A stretch of DNA of 64,000 bases from assembly GCA_958299035.1 (NCBI GenBank), contig CATQJL010000223.1, positions 15,657,742 through 15,721,741 on the forward strand. The letters are read 5' to 3'. The position numbers and the translations under genes were made by a program. The stretch comes from Cylicocyclus nassatus (taxonomy: Eukaryota > Nematoda > Chromadorea > Rhabditida > Strongylidae). Shown here in pieces: positions 21,588-32,484 of this stretch (the first letter of the stretch is position 1; the number at the start of each line of letters is the position of its first letter). The notes under the pieces were generated by a model, which saw nothing but the letters and a program-made list of their open reading frames with translations, ran no database searches and had not been told where the DNA came from.

Positions 21588-22579
21588 GGAGGTCTCATGC
21601 GGACATTTGCGACGGACCGCGCGCTTTCAACATCACTGCCCCATGCTAGCTGTCCGCGTGGTTGCAGCCTATCGGCGACCTTATGTCCTCTACTCCTTCC
21701 AACAAAGTCCTGGAACTGTGCCGGGACTGTGCTGCATGCGCTGCAGCCGCCTGTATGCGAATTGAGCCGTGGGAGATTGAGATTTTTGACTGTTTTCAAC
21801 AGTTTTTCTCTCAAATTTTGCTCCTTTCGGTCTCATTCTTCTACTCCCCCCCCCCTTAGATGAGGAAAGCCCCGATCCTAAAGCAAGAATGGAGAATGAA
21901 TTGCCGTCTGCCATGTATCCGAAAATGTGTCCCTGTCTATTTTCTCTTGCTCATTTTCGCTCAGACCTACTTCATGTGTTCCATTTCTAAGCTTCTGCAT
22001 AGTTTCCACGCATCTATCTTGAGCGTCACTTTTAGGTATTCTCAGCCACTTTTCTTTTTCGCTTGTTCGTTATCTCTTCTACTTCGCTTCTCTTTATATT
22101 AAAAAGCTGCGAACTGGGATCGGGGTTGAAAAATGAACGCTGTTCTGCTCCATGTATCCGAAAAGATGAGTCTTCATGCACTCGTCCATTCTCTCTTCGT
22201 TATTTTTGTTCCGACCGATTGTTACCCGCTTAGCTCAAAGCTGAAAATGTCCGTGCCGCCCCGGGACCCATAGTGCGAGCAATCTCTCGCCTACATAATG
22301 GCTACTATTGGAATCTCCTCGCGCCATCACTGAGCGCTGCTATATTTTCGCATTCCTTTCTGTGGAACTGTTCAGCTCTACTGGACCCTCCTTTAGGCAC
22401 GGTTAAAAGGATGGAAAGGATGCAAATACTCTGCCGTAGCGCTTGGAAAGATACAGTGTTATAGTAAGGCTACAAACCGAACCGACAGTATATATATTAA
22501 GATAAAAACCGAACCGAGAGAGTATGCGATCAGCGCACTGAGCAATGCGATTCGTGTAGATTAACATCCTACCGTATAC
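21588..22579. other. BEL right flank, no gene recognised
   Basis: Short open stretches on both strands have no domain or splice support. I see nothing else. Confidence 0.4.
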
Positions 22580-22587
22580 CTATCCTA

Positions 22588-22896
22588 CAGTGGCGTATCC
22601 AGAATTTCCGTTCGGGGGGGGGGGGATTTTTTTTTTGATGAAGGCGGTGTGGCATTAGCTACGTGCTTCGGGATAATTTTTGGTATACTTTCCGAAACCT
22701 CGAAAAAAATGAAAAAGCCCATAGCTCTCAGCCACGCCCCCAAAAAAATTTATATGAGGCCAAATTAATTTTTTTATAAAGTTCAAGAATTATTTTAACT
22801 GCTTGCAATAATGAATTATTCAAAAATTATGCGACCCATTCTCGAAGGGGGTGCCCGTTCCTCCCCCCTCCCTTCCGCCCCGTCGGTACGCCGCTG
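22588..22896. mobile_element. hAT-type MITE
   Basis: Termini CAGTGGCGTA and TACGCCGCTG are inverted, the CAGTGGCG start being typical of hAT elements. Flanking octamers CTATCCTA (22,580-22,587) and CTATCTTA (22,897-22,904) match at 7 of 8 positions, the hAT target size. The inside has a G13-like run near the left end and a C-rich run near the right end, and no coding. Confidence 0.85.
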
Positions 22897-22904
22897 CTAT
22901 CTTA

Positions 22905-23935
22905 CCCCCACTTCCGTATATCAGATAGCGACGAGATGAGAATGGTGTCCTTGGAATCAAAATCCGTCCAGAGTGAAGCCAGACATAGCCACGCCACGGT
23001 GTTGTCGCGCGACTTACGCGAACGTCCCCCCAGTCACGCGATCGACTTCTGCGTCTACTTCAAAACGCGATTTCTATTCACAAATTATGGGCGGTAATGT
23101 AGTAAAAAAAATTTCTATATTCTACAGAGTGTTCAAAATTTGTGTTTATCTTCCGCTGTCGAATCCCTCTTTCCGCGAAGCTTTTTGTTTTCTTTCGGGC
23201 ACAATATTGCAGAGTTGGCTTCAACTCAGGTTTACAGTTTAAAGCCAATCACTGCCCTTCATTCCTATTGGATTACAATAGAAACCTTGAAGAGGGTTTT
23301 GAGTTATTGGGAGCCATATGTTCAAAACTTACACTAAATTAGTCTGAAAATAAGATTTGCACATTCTCATAGAAGTTAGTTTTAAAGTTATGCCAAGTTT
23401 AACATGATAACTGTTTTTTCAATGTGCCTTGAACTTGTGATTATATCTTTCAAAAAGCTTGAGTGGCTTGTGAAATGTTAAGCAGTAAAGTCAGCGCGTT
23501 TAAAACTCTGGTGTACTTGGATCTTCAAAACTAAGGTTGAAATGCAGCAAAACTACGATGGCGCAAACAGTGGAAGTTTCTACTGTAATCTTACAAAATG
23601 AAGCGCGATCGGCAATTCGCTCAAAAATATAAATTAAAATTATAGCGAGCTGTACAAATTGGGACGAGAAGGTAGGCAAAAGACTTCTTGGAAAGGGAGA
23701 TATCAACTATCAAACATTGTATGCATACTTTTGGAATATTTTGTATAGAACAATGATTCGTCGAGTCGACATTGAATTGACTTTTCTCTGTTTTTCGCTG
23801 CTGAAACAAACTCATGGCAGTGACTGCAGTGCGCTAGTAGGATTTATTAAGCAAGGTAAAATTTCGTAATCTGAACCAAACCGGCAACCGATGTATGAAT
23901 TTATAAACGATATGGACACTGTTGTCTTTTGTAGC
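22905..23935. other. Intergenic stretch, nothing recognised
   Basis: No open frame here has a recognisable domain. The part next to 23,935 is the likely 3' UTR of the carotenoid oxygenase gene. Confidence 0.4.
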
Positions 23936-26900
23936 CTAGCGTGGAGTGTAATGGGAGTGGAATCCAAATGGAATTCTTGATTGTTGAATAAGGAAACGGC
24001 CCATTTCTTCTAACGTTTCGGCGTCGATCATAGCCACGTAAGGGGTATCCTTTTCCATCGTAGTCATTACAGGAACAAGCAGTATGCCTTAAGAATAAGA
24101 GTGATTAACGGCATGTAAAATACCCAGTGACAAACCATCATCTTCTTTCTCATAGTTCGGCTTGTTGACTAGAATTGGTTCAGCACATATTTGGGAATCA
24201 TTGTCCATGGACCACACTTTGCTTGTTCCATCCTTCAGATCTACTTTGATTATCTGAATCATAGACCGACGAGTAAAACTCATTGAAAAAAATTCTAAGA
24301 ATCTTACCGTTCCTTCGAGAATTTATTTGTAAAACGCTATGAAATCTAAGGAACGTTAGCAGCACCAGTACTATCGATATCCAAAAACGGTTTTTCTCAA
24401 CAAAAAAAAACAAGTTTAATGAATAGGAAAGCTTTACTTAGAAAAAAACATTGTGGATGGTGATTTATTCTAATTTTTTCTATCATGGACCTACAAGGCT
24501 TGTTCTTTTGGTACTGACACTTACTTTCTATGTGGATGCTTCCATAGTTGATTGTGCCAGCGCCGAGCTAACACCGTGCCACATGGACGTTCTACGCGTC
24601 AATCGATCGACGATGCTGGCACGGCGCTGGCACGGCACATAGGTAACAACACAGCAGCATTGTTCAAAATGAAAAGGGGCAGGGGTGCATTCTACGTACA
24701 CATGCTCTTTTCTACTACTCTTCCCTTTTTTCTCCTTCTCCCTTACACCCTTTTTATGAACAAAAAAGTAGGGCATACTCCATCCGTCGAATCGCCACTG
24801 AATACGTTGGCGCCATAAACGTAACGATAATCTTTCATGTTGAGATCGTAGTTATAGCGCGGGAAGTCGAACGCTGAAAAGGTAGACAGCAAAATAAAGC
24901 CAACACTTACGCTATGAAGAGAACATATATTACTACAGTGTTTTCCTTCAAACTGTCAAGAATCCAATATTGTAACTGTAAGCTGCGCCAGATACTCTGT
25001 TGTGACTGTAATAGTGAAGGCTGCTAAGTAGAAATGAGTTGATAGAATAATCTCATGTTTTCCATTATGATCTGTTTATGTAAATAAGTAAGCTATAAAT
25101 AGCAGCCTAGTTCGTAGAGACGTTCAGTTTTACTGCTTGTCACTGGAAGGCAGATAAAGAGTCTCCGCTGAAGCTGTTCACGAACACAACAAACTGGCGA
25201 TCAGGATGAGCAGCGGAGACTCGAGAAGAAAGAAGACGAAGACTTCTTCAACGGATGGCAGAACAACGGACGGCAGAGCGATGGACGGCGGAATGACGGA
25301 CGATAGACTGATGGAGGGCAGCAGTTCGATGGACGACAAGCCTATGGAGGGCAGACAGCATGTTTCTCCATTGGAGAGCGTGCTACAAGTCATGCAGGAG
25401 CAGATGCGCCTGCACCAAGAACAGATGAAAGCCATTCTTGAGGCCATCGCTCGTGGCCAGGGCGCCGGTACTGGGCAGAGCAGTACCGCAGCAGATGCGC
25501 CGAATCTTATGTGCGCTTTGAGCAATAGGATCGAGAAATTTACGTTCGATCCTGAAGCCAACCTTAGCTTCAGCCAGTGGTACGCACGCTACAAGGACGT
25601 GTTCATCGAAGATGCCAAGCCGCTAACGGAAAGTGCTAGAGTGCGACTTCTCTGTGAAAAGTTGGACAGAGAAGACTTTGAAAAGTATCAGAGACACATA
25701 CTACCAAGACAAGTAAACGCTATAGGATTCGAAGAGACAGTTTCAATCCTGAAGCAGCTTTTCGACATGAAGACTTCGCCGTTTACACTAAGGTATCAAT
25801 GTCTAAAGCTGGAGAAGAAAGAGTTTGAAGATTATCTTCTGTATACTGGAAGAGTTAACGAACTCTGTGAAAAAGCGAAGATCCATGAACTGGATAGCGA
25901 CGGAATCAAGTGCCTACTATGGATTTTCGGATTGAAGAGTCCAAAGGAAGCTGAAATAAGGCAAAGACTTATTGCAGTGCTGGACAAAGAGTACAAAGCC
26001 GAACGCAAGATGACCCTGCAAGAACTCTACTCAGAATGCGAAAATTTTCTTAGCTTGAAGAAGGATAGCGAGACCATAGCTGGAAATAACACGAGAGTGG
26101 TAGAAGCAGTCAAAGAAGAACACAGGATGTTGGAATGCTGGAACTGTTCTGGGCAGCACTTGTTCAAGGATTGCAAAGCAAAGCCGTGGTTCTGTAAGAA
26201 GTGCAAGACAACAGGGCATAAAGAAAAGTTCTGCGAACTCATCAACAAAAGGAAACCAGCTGATCAACCAAGTACCAATGCAAGAGATGTTGGAAGCAGT
26301 GGCAACGTCAGAATGAAGCGAAGAAAGAAGCAAACGAGACTTGCAACCCATCCACATGTGCGGAATATAGTGAAGATCGCAAACGCCACAATGGATGTCA
26401 ACTCTTCACGAGTATATCTGGAAACGAAAGTAAATGGTCAGTCAGTAAAGTTTTTGCTTGATACAGGATCGGATATCACGCTGTTGAACGAGATAGTCTG
26501 GAAGAAAATGGGTGCTCCAAACCTTGAAAAGACGAATGTTTCTGTCAAGGACGCCAGTGGAAACTCTATGAAGATATATGGCAAACTGTGGTGCAACTTC
26601 GAGCTGAAAGGATCCAAGAGTGAAGGCTACGCGTATGTTACTCCTCACAATTCTTTGTTAGGTATCGACTGGATACGGAAGAATGAAGAGATGACCTATC
26701 ACTTGGAAAGGATGATCGCAAATGTGAAGGCCGACCAGAATGATATTATGGCACAGAAGTTGAAAAATGCTTATTCAGAAGTATGCAAAGATGGTCTAGG
26801 ATTATGCACCAAGGAGAAAGCAGACATGCAGGTTGGTGGAAGATTCCATCCAGTGTTCAAGACTTGCAGATCTGTCCCCCATTCTGCTTTTGAAACTGTC

Positions 26901-27861
26901 GAGAAGGAACTGGACAGACTCCTGGAAATTGTTGAGATGTACAATATCGCTGCGACAAGGACTGTGAAGGTTTTGAAAATGTTTGCTAGATATGAACCAC
27001 TGCATACTATCGTGACTGACAATGGAACTCAGACGTCAGAACTGTTCAAGAGCATGTCTGAAGAAGAAGGAACTTTGCACAAAAAGACTGCTCCTTATCA
27101 TCCCCAGTCAAATGGACAAGAAGAACGCTTCACTGATGTCCTGAAACGTGGAATCAAGAAGCCTGAGGGGGAGGAGAGGCCGACAGGAGATGAAGGCCTA
27201 CGAAGAAATAAAAGCATAGTAAAGAATATGAACCAAGAGATTCCGCCACACTTCCCACAAGAATTAAAATCACCTCCGTTAAGAACTAGACATCAACTAT
27301 CTATGCAGCCTATGGTCACAGAGAATGTCACAATCAAAAGATTCTGCGATACAGCTCATGTGATCTGATTGTTGATGTATATTGTACTTACCAATGTAGT
27401 AGGCTAGTTTGAGTTGTAACTACCCTACTGGGGGAGGTGTTGTGACTGTAATAGTGAAGGCTGCTAAGTAGAAATGAGTTGATAGAATAATCTCATGTTT
27501 TCCATTATGATCTGTTTATGTAAATAAGTAAGCTATAAATAGCAGCCTAGTTCGTAGAGACGTTCAGTTTTACTGCTTGTCACTGGAAGGCAGATAAAGA
27601 GTCTCCGCTGAAGCTGTTCACGAACACAACATACTCTACTTTGTGAGCCTCAGAGTAGAGGATAATATGACGGCGAAACGGGTTCGCGCGGACATCTACT
27701 ATAAAATGCGCACTCCTATGAACTGTACCTTGTGACAGTAGTCCGCCCGGAAAATCCTATCGGCGGCAAATGTTCCCTACCCAAATTTCTACTTTTCTCA
27801 CTCCTAAAACTTACAGTATTCGCTCATTTTAACGTCCGTGCAATGTATGCTACCGTCCATC
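23936..27861 (-). CDS. Carotenoid oxygenase (BCMO/BCO-like), 3' part, cut by assembly gap
   Basis: Exons on the minus strand are >27,861-27,815, 24,873-24,779, 24,253-24,136 and 24,087-23,936, and all junctions keep phase. The product is the C-terminal end of the Fe(II)-dependent carotenoid cleavage family. Visible are DGSIHCTDVKM, FDFPRYNYDLNMKDYRYVYG, KVDLKDGTSKVWSMDNDSQI followed by CAEPILV, PYVAMIDAETLEEMGRF and finally IPFGFHSHYTP, whose His is an iron ligand in the family. The stop TAG is at 23,936. The enzyme would cleave carotenoids in the cytosol. The second intron from the left gap holds a Ty3/gypsy element at 24,998-27,631. The first visible exon runs into the N gap, so 5' exons are missing. 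Caenorhabditis has two paralogues (bcmo-1 and bcmo-2); I cannot say which matches. Confidence 0.85.
24998..25191 (+). repeat. 5' LTR of the young gypsy element
   Basis: 194 bp, TG..CA ends. TATAAAT at 25,094-25,100 is a good TATA box about 30 bp before TAGAGACG, which is a likely start of transcription. Confidence 0.95.
25094..25100 (+). promoter_or_regulatory. TATA box in the gypsy 5' LTR
   Basis: TATAAAT in the middle of the LTR; the same motif is at 27,534-27,540 in the 3' LTR. Confidence 0.55.
25206..27368 (+). CDS. Gag-protease fused in frame to residual integrase (720 aa)
   Basis: The ORF opens just 15 bp after the LTR. Residues 1-60 are hydrophilic with DGR/DGG repeats, and 60-300 are a helical Gag capsid-like region. 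Two zinc knuckles follow at about 311-345: CWNCSGQHLFKDC (CX2CX3HX4C) and CKKCKTTGHKEKFC (CX2CX4HX4C). The retropepsin motif FLLDTGSDITLL lies at about 416-427, with the LLGIDWI motif at about 485. The RT start (ETVEKELDRLLEI) at about 563 is joined in frame to integrase sequence HTIVTDNGTQTSELF and APYHPQSNGQEERF, then to a degenerate tail. RT, RNase H and the N-terminal integrase are absent. The ORF can make Gag and protease only, so the element needs help in trans. Confidence 0.9.
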   Translation: MSSGDSRRKKTKTSSTDGRTTDGRAMDGGMTDDRLMEGSSSMDDKPMEGRQHVSPLESVLQVMQEQMRLHQEQMKAILEAIARGQGAGTGQSSTAADAPNLMCALSNRIEKFTFDPEANLSFSQWYARYKDVFIEDAKPLTESARVRLLCEKLDREDFEKYQRHILPRQVNAIGFEETVSILKQLFDMKTSPFTLRYQCLKLEKKEFEDYLLYTGRVNELCEKAKIHELDSDGIKCLLWIFGLKSPKEAEIRQRLIAVLDKEYKAERKMTLQELYSECENFLSLKKDSETIAGNNTRVVEAVKEEHRMLECWNCSGQHLFKDCKAKPWFCKKCKTTGHKEKFCELINKRKPADQPSTNARDVGSSGNVRMKRRKKQTRLATHPHVRNIVKIANATMDVNSSRVYLETKVNGQSVKFLLDTGSDITLLNEIVWKKMGAPNLEKTNVSVKDASGNSMKIYGKLWCNFELKGSKSEGYAYVTPHNSLLGIDWIRKNEEMTYHLERMIANVKADQNDIMAQKLKNAYSEVCKDGLGLCTKEKADMQVGGRFHPVFKTCRSVPHSAFETVEKELDRLLEIVEMYNIAATRTVKVLKMFARYEPLHTIVTDNGTQTSELFKSMSEEEGTLHKKTAPYHPQSNGQEERFTDVLKRGIKKPEGEERPTGDEGLRRNKSIVKNMNQEIPPHFPQELKSPPLRTRHQLSMQPMVTENVTIKRFCDTAHVI
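27438..27631 (+). repeat. 3' LTR of the young gypsy element
   Basis: Identical by eye to 24,998-25,191 over all 194 bp; followed by the TACTC target duplication. Confidence 0.95.
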
Positions 27862-27884
27862 NNNNNNNNNNNNNNNNNNNNNNN
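27862..27884. other. Assembly gap (23 N)
   Basis: The only run of N in the window. The minus-strand carotenoid oxygenase exon ends at its left edge, and the plus-strand thoc-2 gene begins mid-gene 25 bp to its right. Confidence 1.
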
Positions 27885-27909
27885 TGTTTTGCACTGTTTT
27901 ACCCTTTAG

Positions 27910-30596
27910 CTTTTTATTGATGTATTGCCGTTAATTTGTGCATTGACCGAGAATGAAGCAAACTCTATGGGGACATTCTTGCAAATTTTGCTCAGCCATG
28001 CGCAACGCTGGCATTCGGATAATGCAATATTTGAGAAGGTTGGAGCTCTTCAATTTCTCACACTAGGTTTTTCTCGGTATTTTTACTACAAATTTCTCGT
28101 GGCTAGGAGTGTGAAGGGTTTCCTGGCTTGGTTTCCAAGACGCGACAAGATAAGACCACAGAAAGCGTTAACTACGAAAGTTTTCGACGGCTTTGTTTCA
28201 AGTGGCAGGTAAGCTTGCATATACTTCTGCTTGTGTTTTAGTTTATGAATTTTCCAACAGATGCGATTACACACTGCATTCAACTCTGTGCTGTCGGTGG
28301 AGAATAATGAGTATGTACAAGTCAGGAATTGTTTGGTGGTCATGACAAAGGTGGGTCGAATTTGTTGAAGTACATTCTTTGAATTGCTCGGATGATGTTT
28401 GCCAAGGTACAACTTTTTTGAAACATTTTGCACGAATTGTCGTTCTTTGTTCCGTTTTCTAAATTCCTTTATAGTTGGCCCCTTGCTTCCCTCTTCTGAA
28501 AGATCTTGTCGAGAGCATAGAAAAAATGGTTGAAAGGGTAGGTTCTTGTGTGTTTTCGCTGATGTGGATTTTATCTTAATCTCTCCTTCAGCTCCGTGAT
28601 CACGAAAAGGGCAAGCGAGATGAACTGTCACTCAAAGCTGCAAGCTATCTTGTACGCCTGAAAATGCGAAATGTCACTGTCTACGAAGGATTGCAATTCC
28701 ATGTAAGTATTTTTCAAAGAATCTAGTCGCTGGAGAATGTTCGCTATTTTTTAGCGTCCAATCGTAAAGCATACAAAAGTAAGTCCGAATCTCGACCGAA
28801 AAAGGCTTGCCACGGTAAGCCATATTTGGTCACATTTGATGATTAGACTCCCTCTGTTTAGGCAGGCGCCGTTGCTGATGCGAAGAAGAAAATCCGAGCA
28901 GAAAAGCCAAAAGTGGTAGAGAAGAAGGAACAAGAGCTGAAAACTCCGGAAAAGAAGGAGGTCCCGAAGGTTGAGAGAAAGGAGAAGAAGGAGGAAGTAC
29001 TACCAACAAAGGAAGCAAAGAAGGAGGTGCCCGAACGAGAGGAGGGTGAAGTTCCACCAAGTCCACCTCATAAAAAGGTACAACCATTTTGTGCAAGATC
29101 CTTGTTTTAGTGCAAAGTGTTTTTCTAGATTCGTGTACAGTCCGTGGAGAAAGCGGCGAATGGTGTAACAAGAGATCGCAAAGAAGCAGTTCCTGCCAAA
29201 GAGGTGAAAGAGGAGAAGAAAGATCATAAAGAAACAAAGGAAAGGAGAGAAGACGAAAGAAGAGAAACGAGAGCTAAGGAGAAACGGGATCCAACACCAT
29301 CAAGGAAAGAGGATGTACCCAAAGATGTAACATCACCCAAACGAAGGGATCGAGGACTTGACGACGAAGAAGTTGGACCTGCGGTGAGTGTCGCGCTAAT
29401 TTAGCCAGTGTTGCTAACTTTGTGTCTGTAGCTCCCACCATCGATGAGAGAAGAACGAACAGATGATCGAAAGCGTGACCAAAAGACGCACAAGCGATCG
29501 GCTAGAGACGAAGAGCAGAATGGGTTAGTTCAAGCCCTTGGATGAGAATGTTTCTTCACCATTCTACTTTCGTTGTAAAGACAATGTAGTTGTAACATTT
29601 CTGAAGAATTTTGTGAGGATGCGGGGGAAGTTCCTGTTCAGCGAAGGGTGGCGTTGAGCCCGCCATCTGAAAATTTCGCAGCCTTTTTTTTCAAAAAAAG
29701 GGCGTAGCTGCCGTCGAAAACTTTTCCAAAATTATTCAGTTCGAAAATTAATCTGTTGTTAACACATAAAGACGAGTGCGCAACTTCATAACTCGTGACA
29801 GACCCCCCTCCCCCGTTCTGTCACAGCTGTGTAGTCTTGTTACAATTATTCTGAATATACAAATGACCACGTTGTGACGTTTTGAGATCTCATTGGAATA
29901 TAATTTTTTTTTTAAATGTAAAACTTCTAACATCTTTGAAGGCACTGGATCGGCAGAATGGGCCCTTCTCAGATTTTGCTGAATTTAATTAGCAGGTTTT
30001 TCAAGTACACTGTAGCCCAAACCCGCCTGCCAGTTCATGCGCTAAGTCCTGAAAAATGCGCTTCAAAGCTCTACCAGCCCCACCCACTCGGTGAAAATGG
30101 GCAGGACTGGTGGAGTTTTGAAGCGCATTTTTGAGGACTTAGCGCATGAATTGGGAGGTGAGGTTTAGGCTACAGTGTACTTGGGGGGTCTACAACCTAA
30201 ATCTACCAGAATTCGAGAAGGGTCCATTCTGCCGATCCACTGCTTTTAAAGGAGAATGTAGGCGAACTAACTAACTCTCGAAATCAGCAATCTGATGACT
30301 GTTTTAGGCATTCCAAGGTCCCACGAAAAGATCGTGAACAAATCGAGTCAAGACGTAAGCATTTTTTGTCACCAATTCTTAACACAGAATTAATTGCCCA
30401 TTCTAGTAACCCGACCGGTATCCCGTGAGCGTAGAGTCCCATCACCAATTCGAGAAAAAGACAGGCGGGAAGACAAGAAGGACAGGAGAAAAGATAGGTA
30501 AGCATAAGTAAATCATTTCTTTGACGAGACCTGTTAATTCAAATAATCATTCTTTATTCAAAGAAATTTTCTTTCAGTAAACCTTTGCGGAAGTAG
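27910..30596 (+). CDS. thoc-2: THO complex subunit 2, C-terminal 424 residues
   Basis: Twelve exons keep phase throughout and total 1,275 nt: 27,910-28,038; 28,107-28,208; 28,261-28,350; 28,475-28,537; 28,592-28,702; 28,755-28,814; 28,862-29,077; 29,129-29,383; 29,432-29,523; 30,308-30,354; 30,407-30,497; 30,578-30,596. The first five encode the conserved THOC2 region: ALTENEANSMGTFLQ, RWHSDNAIFEKECEGFPGLV, NYESFRRLCFKWQ, YVQVRNCLVVMTKLAP and LRDHEKGKRDELSLKAASYL. From exon 7 on the protein is a Lys/Glu/Arg-rich disordered tail that ends SKPLRK. THOC2 is the scaffold of the nuclear THO/TREX complex, coupling transcription to mRNA export. Full proteins are about 1,400-1,600 aa, so over two thirds is missing 5' of the gap. 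The 784-bp ninth intron holds a foldback MITE. Confidence 0.93.
29939..30246. mobile_element. Foldback MITE in a thoc-2 intron (family with 32,211-32,484)
   Basis: Left end AAGGCACTGGATCGGCAGAA and right end TTCTGCCGATCCACTGCTT are inverted over about 30 bp. Further inside, CATGCGCTAAGTCCT.. and AGGACTTAGCGCATG are a second inverted pair. No coding. Target duplication not resolved. Confidence 0.8.
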
Positions 30597-31035
30597 TGTA
30601 GTATATGTATAGTCATCGACATAGGATTCAAGCATCAGGCTCCACTCCCACCTGTGTTACCTCGAAACCTGTTATTATCTGTTTGTTACGTGTTGTGTAT
30701 CTACAGAATCTAATGAAATATAATGGATCTCTTCGTGTAATGAATGCCTCATTTCCTTTCATTCAACACTGATTCTGATATATCTTCATATAATTTGTTT
30801 ATGTACTACGATAGATTCTTTTTATCGGTGGTGAATATAAAATTTCTATGCAATTCGCATTATTGTGCTGTGTTGAAAATCAGAATAAGTTATGTATTTT
30901 TGATTACATCACAAGTAAGTTTAGTGTGAGGGTAGATGAAATTGACGAGAAAATCGAAATGGTTGGAGAAAATATGTCGTCTCCCCTTCCAAGCGTGTGC
31001 GTATCACATGTATCACATAAAATTAGTTTTACTTT
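30597..31035. other. thoc-2 3' UTR and intergenic sequence
   Basis: No coding sequence is recognised; A/T-rich with AATGAAATATAATGG near 30,713 as the nearest poly(A)-signal-like stretch. Confidence 0.4.
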
Positions 31036-31267
31036 GGGCATAGTTCATGCGATCTTAACGCCTCGCGATTCTCCCAACAAGACAGTTGTTGGAGCTCATT
31101 GCATGCGGATTCTCCTGCATTTCGGTTGTGATAGTTTTCCGATACGACTGATCGTGACCAACTATCACATTTGAAAAGCGAGGTGATTGGCGTGCTTGTA
31201 AATGGACTTGTAACAGTTGTCTTGTCGGGGGAATCGTGAGGACGACGAACTCGTTTAAACTATGCCC
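31036..31267. mobile_element. Foldback MITE related in its core to the Harbinger MITE at 4,135
   Basis: GGGCATAGTT at the left faces AACTATGCCC at the right, with pairing continuing inward through CGATTCTCCCAACAAGACA and its partner TGTCTTGTCGGGGGAATCG. The centre contains GCATTTCGGTTGTGATAG and an ACAAGACAACTGTTACA-type stretch that both recur in the 4,135-4,336 MITE, so the two are probably related. Confidence 0.7.
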
Positions 31268-32210
31268 GAGGCCTTTGGTGTTGAATAGTTGACTCCAACT
31301 TTAACCAAATCCCATTCCCCAAATCAAGGATTGCAAATCAATAGTGTAATGGTATATATAACCAAGCGACAATATTCTCGTCCTTTTTTGCAAAAGAAGC
31401 GTTTGCCGAATCTCTCTCAGGTTTGATTAGTGAAATTTGAGAAGAGGAAATGAAGTCGACCAGCATTCGAGCCGTTTGGATTATATACCCAAAAAAACTA
31501 TATGCCCAAAAATTACTTCTGGGGCGGGATTTGTCAATCTTGCAATCGTGATCGAGCGCTGTTTCACCGTTGGGCTCCCGATTGGGAGGATGTGAGCTCG
31601 TTTATAACAGTAAAAAAGCGCCCGATAATGCTAACTTCTAACTTCGTCATTATCTCCAGACTTCTGATGCAGTCACGTGTCACCAATGAAGTCTTCAATG
31701 ATGGGCAGAATAGCAAAATCTTCGCATTAATGCCTCTGACCTCTAGATTTACCTTTGTAATGTAAATTCCATATTCAGCCATGATTGCCGAAAGCATTTC
31801 GCTTATGGTGTAAAGTGCTTGCGAGGTAGTCTTTTCCATGGGCGTTCACCGCACGCAGAGAATGCGGACATATCGGCGTCTCTTTGATCGAACCGCTCTT
31901 TCGTTTCTCTCACCATCTGCTGCCTCTCTCAGGCACGGTTATCTTTCTCGGAAGCAACGGCGTCCAGTCTCCGCGTGTCATGACTAGCCTATATGTCTTT
32001 TGTGATAGATTGATCCAACCGTTTGAGGACCACATACGTAAGCGAATAATTCCTGTGTCTAAGTTGTCAATAATTTTTCTTGTTTCAATTCTCAAATATT
32101 CGTCTTCCATTTTCTGTCATGCTGGGGCCTTTCTTGGTTCTGATTACAGATGTGAAGTCCAAAATGTGCAAAACTCACCAGAAAACCCGATTTTGGGAGC
32201 CCTATCCTTA
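31268..32210. other. Intergenic; weak minus-strand open frames only
   Basis: On the minus strand 32,110-31,910 reads MEDEYLRIETRKIIDNLDTG and onward and contains a possible 49-bp GT-AG intron. 31,839-31,564 is also open. Neither has a recognised family, so I leave them as unproven. Confidence 0.25.
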
Positions 32211-32484
32211 AAGGCAGTGGGTCGGCAGAATGAGACCCGTGGCAAAACACGGTCACAGGGTAGAGGCCCCTATATGGAACCTATCGGCCAAAGTCCGATC
32301 TTTTTCTGCCACTTCTAACCCCCGAAATTTCAACGCAGAAGCAGCGCTCATCTCCCGTATTTTCTGGCCCCGCCCATCCCATGGTGGGCGGGGCCAGAGA
32401 ATACATGGCCGATAGGTTCCATACGGGGGCTTCTACCCTGTGACCTTGTTTGTCACGGGTCTCATTCTGCCGATCTACTGCCTT
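32211..32484. mobile_element. Foldback MITE, second copy of the 29,939 family
   Basis: AAGGCAGTGGGTCGGCAGAA at the left faces TTCTGCCGATCTACTGCCTT at the right, and pairing continues for most of the 274 bp (for example CCTATCGGCC with GGCCGATAGG). The ends match the 29,939 element; the interior differs. Confidence 0.85.

Larger units (their letters stand above)
24998..27631 (+). mobile_element. Young internally deleted Ty3/gypsy element in an intron
   Basis: Two 194-bp LTRs (24,998-25,191 and 27,438-27,631) begin TGTTGTGACTG and end CACAACA and look identical base for base. TACTC flanks both sides (24,993-24,997; 27,632-27,636). A GGGGGAGG purine tract directly precedes the right LTR. Inside is one 720-codon ORF with Gag and protease, but most of RT, RNase H and integrase is missing. 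It lies sense-opposite to the host carotenoid oxygenase gene. Confidence 0.95.

Noticed and set aside
25178..25561. 127-codon minus-strand open frame
   Set aside because: Antisense of the low-complexity start of the Gag ORF.
27732..27920. Open frame running through the N gap
   Set aside because: It exists only because N codons are not read as stops.
28830..29237. 135-codon minus-strand open frame, Leu/Pro-rich
   Set aside because: Antisense of the Lys/Glu-rich thoc-2 exons.
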